The position numbers and the translations under genes are program-made. Below are positions 61,301 to 64,000 of a stretch of DNA of 64,000 nt, piece after piece. The first letter of the stretch is position 1. Each line of letters starts with the position of its first letter. The stretch comes from Progne subis subis. Its lineage: Eukaryota; Chordata; Aves; Passeriformes; Hirundinidae. Location: positions 2,281,792-2,345,791 of the forward strand of contig JAKJHU010000037.1 of assembly GCA_022316685.1 (NCBI GenBank), read 5' to 3'. The notes beneath the pieces are model-generated. The model was not told the DNA's origin. It ran no database searches and saw only the letters and a program-made list of their open reading frames with translations.

Positions 61301-61617
61301 TTTTAGATTCACTAGGGCTATTTCACGAGGGGAACTTCCAAACAAAATCTGCCTTAGGGAAGCAATTTCCGACTCCACCTCTTGCTCAGCAGTTTATTTC
61401 CCATTCCCACAGGAAGCAGCACCGGAACTCTGAACAGGTTTGTAAAGTCCTGAGAGCTGACCTTTAATGAGTGTTTGAATCACTTCCTTGTGACCCATCT
61501 CACAGGCTCGGAAAAGCGGGGTGTGTTTCATCACATCCAGGGCATCTACCTGTGCTTTATGCTCCAGCAGCAGTTTCACTGTGCTGACGTGGCCAGAAAG
61601 GGCAGCAGCGTGCAATG
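40194..61617 (-). CDS. INVS: INVS (inversin), C-terminal two thirds, nine exons with one apparent frameshift
   Basis: Inversin (nephrocystin-2) is an ankyrin-repeat protein of the proximal ciliary 'inversin compartment'. It binds Dishevelled and calmodulin, helps switch from canonical Wnt to planar-polarity signalling, and is needed for left-right asymmetry and kidney structure. Exons on the - strand are 61617-61462, 59996-59767, 58744-58638, 55398-55186, 48487-48186, 46861-46054, 41956-41723, 40690-40610 and 40378-40194. They match human INVS from about residue 356 to the end (1065). In order they carry six ankyrin repeats, RTAL and RKEL D-box-type motifs, IQ motif 1 (KIQAVYKGYKVRKAF), a basic low-complexity linker, IQ motif 2 (VIQRTWRR) and a diverged tail. 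Splice phases agree throughout, except that exon 41956-41723 holds one extra base. The 5' exons lie beyond the right edge. Confidence 0.96.
40610..40690 (-). CDS. INVS: INVS exon (81 bp)
   Basis: The acceptor is TTTGTTTAAG/GACG and the donor is TCTCAG/gtagga, phase 1 at both ends. It encodes G-RSQEGKVCQSTRPPSKLK, then LSDVQLVS. This aligns gaplessly with the human inversin CSHEGKIHHPTRSVKASSVL block directly after LKQIYG. It is too short to show as a long open frame and was found by homology and phase. Confidence 0.85.
40691..41722 (-). other. INVS 1.0 kb intron with A/C tract and a cryptic exon candidate
   Basis: The intron contains the A/C-rich tract at 40905-40998 and an open frame behind a good acceptor (41560-41372) that does not fit the INVS phase. 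Nothing else is recognised. Confidence 0.75.
40905..40998 (-). repeat. A-rich and (AAC)n low-complexity tract
   Basis: On the + strand a run of about 18 A is followed by AAC, AAAC and CCA units. On the INVS sense strand it is T/G-rich. It may be the decayed poly(A) tail of an inserted element or slippage-derived sequence. Confidence 0.85.
41723..41956 (-). CDS. INVS: INVS exon with apparent 1-bp insertion (IQ2 end to LKQIYG)
   Basis: A very strong acceptor (TTCTCTTTTCTGCTCTCTAG) opens at 41956. The frame reads S-YQLRQELFQLLSAKRQCK, then E-D, and meets TGA at 41895-41893. Removing one T (41895) restores EDKWRQEAAAFFIQVAWRK and on to SKQSILKQIY. The distance from SYQLR to W is then 25 residues, exactly as in human inversin. 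Without that correction the exit phase is also wrong by one. The extra base sits between two GAAGAC copies, where a slip or an assembly error is plausible. An acceptor 28 nt downstream (exon from 41928) would keep the frame open. Confidence 0.9.
42371..42740. promoter_or_regulatory. CpG-rich element with inverted CCAAT and E2F-type site
   Basis: GC- and CpG-rich sequence in an AT-rich INVS intron ends in ATTGGCGTTTCGCGCC (42720-42735). That stretch combines an inverted CCAAT box (ATTGG) and a full E2F consensus (TTTCGCGCC), the arrangement seen at many cell-cycle promoters. Open frames of 107-125 codons overlap it on the + strand and one of 112 codons on the - strand, but they look like GC-composition effects. 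A hidden promoter or enhancer is an inference. Confidence 0.4.
43161..43262 (+). repeat. Diverged duplicate, copy A
   Basis: It shares GTGAGACAAATG, AATTTAG and CATGTACT in the same order and spacing with 44363-44462, about 1.2 kb away in the same orientation. It belongs to no repeat family that I recognise. Confidence 0.7.
44051..44069 (+). repeat. Perfect 8-bp hairpin
   Basis: ACTGGAGT (44051-44058) and ACTCCAGT (44062-44069) pair around the loop TTG. It lies in an INVS intron with no assigned role. Confidence 0.8.
44363..44462 (+). repeat. Diverged duplicate, copy B
   Basis: This is the partner of 43161-43262. Both contain AAATTTGC, then GTGAGACAAATG, a T/A-rich block with TAATTTAG, and AGCATGTACT or GGCATGTACT. 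By eye, roughly three quarters of positions agree, which suggests an old local duplication or two copies of one element. Confidence 0.7.
45221..45320 (-). repeat. CR1 LINE 3' end fragment
   Basis: The + strand reads AATCACAGAACCACAGAGTG, then GGGTTGGAAGGGACTTTTAA, the reverse complement of the CR1 3' terminus. It is short and truncated. Confidence 0.9.
46054..46861 (-). CDS. INVS: INVS large exon (basic linker, D-box 2, IQ2 start)
   Basis: An 808-nt exon, phase 1 in (G/AT) and phase 2 out (AG/gtaaga). It starts DSLRKHMKSKPSCVHF, matching the human SACVHF region. It keeps RRSPAGSSRPGSAK, and ends LEIRMQIIEKERKRKELFRK, then KNYAATVIQRTWRR. The middle is polar, low in conservation and probably disordered. 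RKEL corresponds to the second D-box-type RxxL, and IQRTWRR begins the second calmodulin-binding IQ motif, which continues in the next exon. Confidence 0.97.
46862..48185 (-). other. INVS 1.3 kb intron
   Basis: AT-rich with no repeat family recognised. Its 5' splice site (CAAG/gtttgt) is weak and the acceptor (TTTTTCTGTCTAAAG) is moderate. Confidence 0.8.
48186..48487 (-). CDS. INVS: INVS exon (post-IQ1 basic linker)
   Basis: A 302-nt exon, phase 2 in (AA/G) and phase 1 out. It starts KREEESKRKETKLQKGMQ, matching human KKREEENKRKEAEQQKG, a basic coiled or nuclear-localisation-like stretch. It then diverges (SVPQLPNKAADTQSKR, NSRGSPKAGHDKGTPK). NSRGSP recalls the human DSRGSP. The linker is the least conserved part of the protein, as in other vertebrates. 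Confidence 0.93.
52235..52640 (-). repeat. Old CR1 LINE fragment
   Basis: The + strand reads like antisense CR1: GCTCAAAACAGGGTCAGATT, then TGTCTTGAAAACCTTTATGG and GACAGAGACCATACAATATC. It is far more diverged than the other copies, so probably an older subfamily. Confidence 0.8.
52680..53110 (-). repeat. Old CR1-like fragment, continuation
   Basis: TCTCCTGGCAGACTGAGGAA, then CAGAAGGCATTGAGTACTTC and ATTTGAACTCTCTCAAGGAC, resemble antisense upstream CR1 sequence found in many bird genomes. It follows the preceding fragment in the same orientation and may be the same insertion. Confidence 0.6.
55186..55398 (-). CDS. INVS: INVS exon (last ankyrin repeat and IQ motif 1)
   Basis: A 213-nt exon. 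It encodes YTPLDYALLGEHHEVIQFML, then EHGALSIAAIQDIAAFKIQA and VYKGYKVRKAFQERKNLLMK, nearly identical to human inversin. IQ motif 1 (IQAVYKGYKVR) is intact. Phases are 2 in and 2 out (AA/gtaagt). The acceptor is unusual, with a GTTTT/GGTTT repeat in place of a C/T tract. Confidence 0.98.
55399..58637 (-). other. INVS 3.2 kb intron
   Basis: AT-rich with two A-runs (56635-56656 and about 57130-57145) and the A/C simple repeat adjoining the acceptor (55401-55430). No gene or family repeat is recognised. Confidence 0.8.
58638..58744 (-). CDS. INVS: INVS exon (ankyrin repeat with D-box 1)
   Basis: A 107-nt exon, phase 0 in and phase 2 out. It encodes GRTALHWLCNNGYLDAIKLL, then LGFDAFPNHMENSEER. 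The RTAL at its start is the position of the first D-box-type destruction motif described in human inversin. The ankyrin consensus TALHWLCNNGYLDAIKLLL is intact. Confidence 0.97.
58745..59766 (-). other. INVS 1.0 kb intron
   Basis: AT-rich. It contains a 137-codon + strand open frame (58911-59324) with no recognisable homology or splice context, and a GGGTTTTTTTGGGTTTTTTT repeat near 59270-59290. Nothing else was found. Confidence 0.8.
59767..59996 (-). CDS. INVS: INVS exon (two ankyrin repeats)
   Basis: A 230-nt exon, phase 1 in and phase 0 out (GAG/gtatgt). It encodes G-GARVDLVDQDGHSPLHWA, then ALGGNADVCQILIENKINPN and AGRTPLQCAAYGGYINCMVV, ending NADPNIQDKE. Identity with human inversin is near complete, including the SPLHWAALGGNADV repeat core. 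Confidence 0.98.
59997..61461 (-). other. INVS 1.5 kb intron
   Basis: AT-rich with no recognised repeat. The + strand open frame at 60847-61224 is unsupported. The donor at 61462/61461 is AAAG/gtcagc, a weak match. Confidence 0.8.
61462..61617 (-). CDS. INVS: INVS exon (two ankyrin repeats; first in window)
   Basis: A 156-nt exon, phase 1 at both ends. It encodes A-LHAAALSGHVSTVKLLLE, then HKAQVDALDVMKHTPLFRAC and EMGHKEVIQTLIK, matching human inversin from about residue 356. The acceptor is TTTATTCTTCCAG/CA. The preceding INVS exon, which should encode the TSFMWAAGKGSDD-type repeat, is not found to the right edge. Confidence 0.97.
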
Positions 61618-64000
61618 CTGGAAGAATAAAGTAGGAGGGAAAAAGAAACCACAATACCATGAGCTTTAGATGTCCACAATTAGAACACTCAAAATAAAAA
61701 CTCATTACAACTATTTTGGTAGAAAAAGTACTTTTCAACCACAAGAAACGGAAGAATCATAACACATGATGATGTAACAACACTTTCTTGCCATACAAGC
61801 AACAAGCAGAGAAACTGTTGACCCTGAAACATGTTTCTAACTTGCACAAATAGCAATTTTACATTTAATACCACCAAGATTGGCTCACAGTGAGGATCTG
61901 TGGAAGAAAAGCAGCTTCTGATTAAGAGAACACATGATTTACTTCTGCCTCTGTTTTGCTGCATTTCTGAGATTGCTCACCACCAGTGAAAGAAAGCTTT
62001 CATTATTTCTTCAATGCTTTCCTGAAAATGACCTTCTTCTTTCAAATAAGCAAAGCTGTGTCAATTAAAACTAACTTTAGAAAACTACCCTGCTGTTCCT
62101 ACTCCTCTCTGCCCCTCTTTTTTGTTTCAGAATTACTTGGAGAAAATTTTATACGAAATTATGGAGCAAGACCACCACATCATATCTTGCACAGTATCTC
62201 TGGCTCCTCGTTTTCTTCAAGGAAAAGAAAAAGATTACAGAAAGACCAGATGCTGCTAATTCAGAACTCAGGTAAAGACGTGGTGTCCTTGTAGCTGGAG
62301 TTGCTATTGCCTAACACAGAATCCTGCAGGTACTGTCAGCCAGAGTTGAGGATGACCAGGCTCTTCATGAAGGAAAGAACTACACACAGGAATGAGATTC
62401 CAAACCAATGGAGAACACATGTATTGGTGGTTTCACTTACAGTTTGACTTCAATAATGCTTTGGGTTATTTCCTATAGTCAGCAGTCAAATCAGACAATC
62501 TACATTCTCATGCTGCCTTAAACGTAGAATATTTTACAGACAATAAAATCAAAATAATATAGAATAAAACCACAAAACAACGTAGTTTATAAGTGTGCAT
62601 TTAATAAAGTGAACTCATATTTCCCCATGAAATTTCAGAAATATTCATGCTTAGTGAGAACTGAGTCTGCTCATGCAAACAAAATGTGGGGCTGCAAACA
62701 CTACCTACATGTCCGTATTTGTTTAATGTTAAAACAGACAGGGTCAGGATCCAGCAGAGGCATTGTACAGAAATGCACATCACAAAGACCAGCATTAGAA
62801 GGAGCAGCTTCTTGAACCATAGCCAGAATATAAACCCAGCATTTTTGTATTTGCCAGCTACTGTTTACAACCAGTACCAGCTTATGAGACAGTAAGCCAG
62901 CACAACCTGTTACACAGGCCCTGCTAAAATGCTCAGGTTGTTCATGCTGTCAGTGACCCGAATCTGGCTGGTGTGCGCTGCCTTAAAACGGAGTCACAAA
63001 AAAAGCGATAGTAACATTGTGACACGGACTAAGCACTGGGGTCAGAGCCAGAGACACCGTGAGAAGTGAAAATTGAAATCATGCCTTCGAGAGGACGCTG
63101 ATTTAAGTGCGGCAGCCTAAAAGCGCAGCGGAGCACACCGCGCCTGTAGAAAGTGAGGGCCTGTGCATCAGCCACTGCGAGTGGGTGGCTATCAGTAGGA
63201 ATTGGACAAGAACGAGATCCCTGCTGTGTCGTACATTTGGATGGGCCTGGTTTTCATGGTCTGACCTCACAATAAACTCTAGGTTCTGTTTTTTGTCCCG
63301 AATCCCTTATGAAACCAAAGGCAGTAAACCACTCCATCAGATGACACATGGGGTGTGTGTAACAATACAATAGAAAAAGAGCTGCTGTGTCAGCTTGGCC
63401 AGTTCTTCCCCCCTATCACTCATTCTGACGCAGGCATCTTGTTTCGCACTTAGTGCTCAATATTTTCTTGTAAGCCAAATTTTCTGTGATGGAGTCACGG
63501 TGACTGAAGAGATTCTTCAGCCAGCTGGTCACAATGGGCCCTTTGTTCAGCCGACAGACAGAGCCCTCTCCATTGTGCGCAGTGACGGCAGAGCTATAAA
63601 GCTGCCCCTGTAATGCTCCTGCAGCGCTGATCTCTGAGAGGAGGGAAATTCCTTTCCCTTGGTGTCATTTTCCTACACAATGCCGAGAGTCTCGATGTTC
63701 TAGCAGAGCTCAATGGAGAGCTTGCTTTTTTTGAGTAAATGCAAAAGGCTGCGTTAACGCGACATTACAGCCGAGCTGAACTGAGTCTGCACACAAAAGT
63801 AAGAAAAACACAGCCTTGAACTCTGCTCAGCAACTGTATCCCAGGCACGGAGGCATGCGCGCGATTTTCTATTAATGCATACTTTCCCGTCCGAACGCAA
63901 CGCTGCTTTTGCCTCACGAAAACTCGGGAGTGATTTAAGTCCTTTGGGGGGGAAAAAAAAGTCAGAGTGATTTACTGGTGGGCTTCCTTTTATGTTTAGA
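61618..64000 (-). other. INVS intron (to window edge) with CpG-containing segment
   Basis: At least 2.4 kb of intron. From about 62,990 CpG density rises, with TATAAAG at 63595-63601 and GCATGCGCGC at about 63853-63862. No upstream ankyrin exon, family repeat or RNA gene was recognised. Confidence 0.7.

Noticed and set aside
1..64000. CRISPR arrays, bacterial-type operons, tRNA or rRNA genes
   Set aside because: The sequence is clearly vertebrate; no cloverleaf, rRNA or regularly spaced repeat was recognised.

Overview
This is a stretch of a vertebrate nuclear genome, most likely from a bird. The genes are split into short exons with consensus splice sites. The recognisable interspersed repeats are nearly all CR1 (chicken repeat 1) LINE fragments, with no Alu, B1 or L1. 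The background is AT-rich with small CpG-rich pockets.

Two genes fill the window and converge tail to tail. On the + strand, positions 34 to about 37,385 hold the 3' part of TEX10 (nine exons, roughly the last 432 residues, stop at 37,263-37,265). The protein is the metazoan Ipi1-like subunit of the PELP1-TEX10-WDR18 (rixosome/5FMC) complex. On the - strand, about 61,617 down to about 39,900 (possibly 37,640) holds the 3' two thirds of INVS (inversin, NPHP2). Nine exons encode the last six ankyrin repeats, two D-box-like RxxL motifs, two IQ motifs and the C-terminal tail. Both 5' ends lie outside the window. Every exon junction was checked for reading-frame phase. All agree except one INVS exon, which carries an apparent extra base.

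Layout: 1-4,217 TEX10 exons 1-3 of the window, with CR1 fragments between them; 4,218-19,503 a 15.3 kb intron with a promoter-like, CTCF-like CpG pocket near 7.2 kb; 19,504-20,897 two TEX10 exons; 20,898-32,618 an 11.7 kb intron rich in G/T low-complexity tracts; 32,619-37,265 the last four TEX10 exons; 37,386-40,193 the convergent 3' region; 40,194-61,617 the INVS exons; 61,618-64,000 a further INVS intron with CpG-containing sequence near its end.

The two proteins act separately: TEX10 in nuclear and nucleolar pre-60S maturation and chromatin, INVS in the primary cilium and Wnt/planar polarity signalling. Only their conserved neighbourhood links them. No unknown multi-gene system was found. 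The points most worth a second look are the one-base INVS frameshift with a nearby frame-preserving acceptor, the diverged and possibly alternative INVS C-terminus, the orphan CpG elements in introns, and a pair of mutually exclusive hairpins in the last TEX10 intron.
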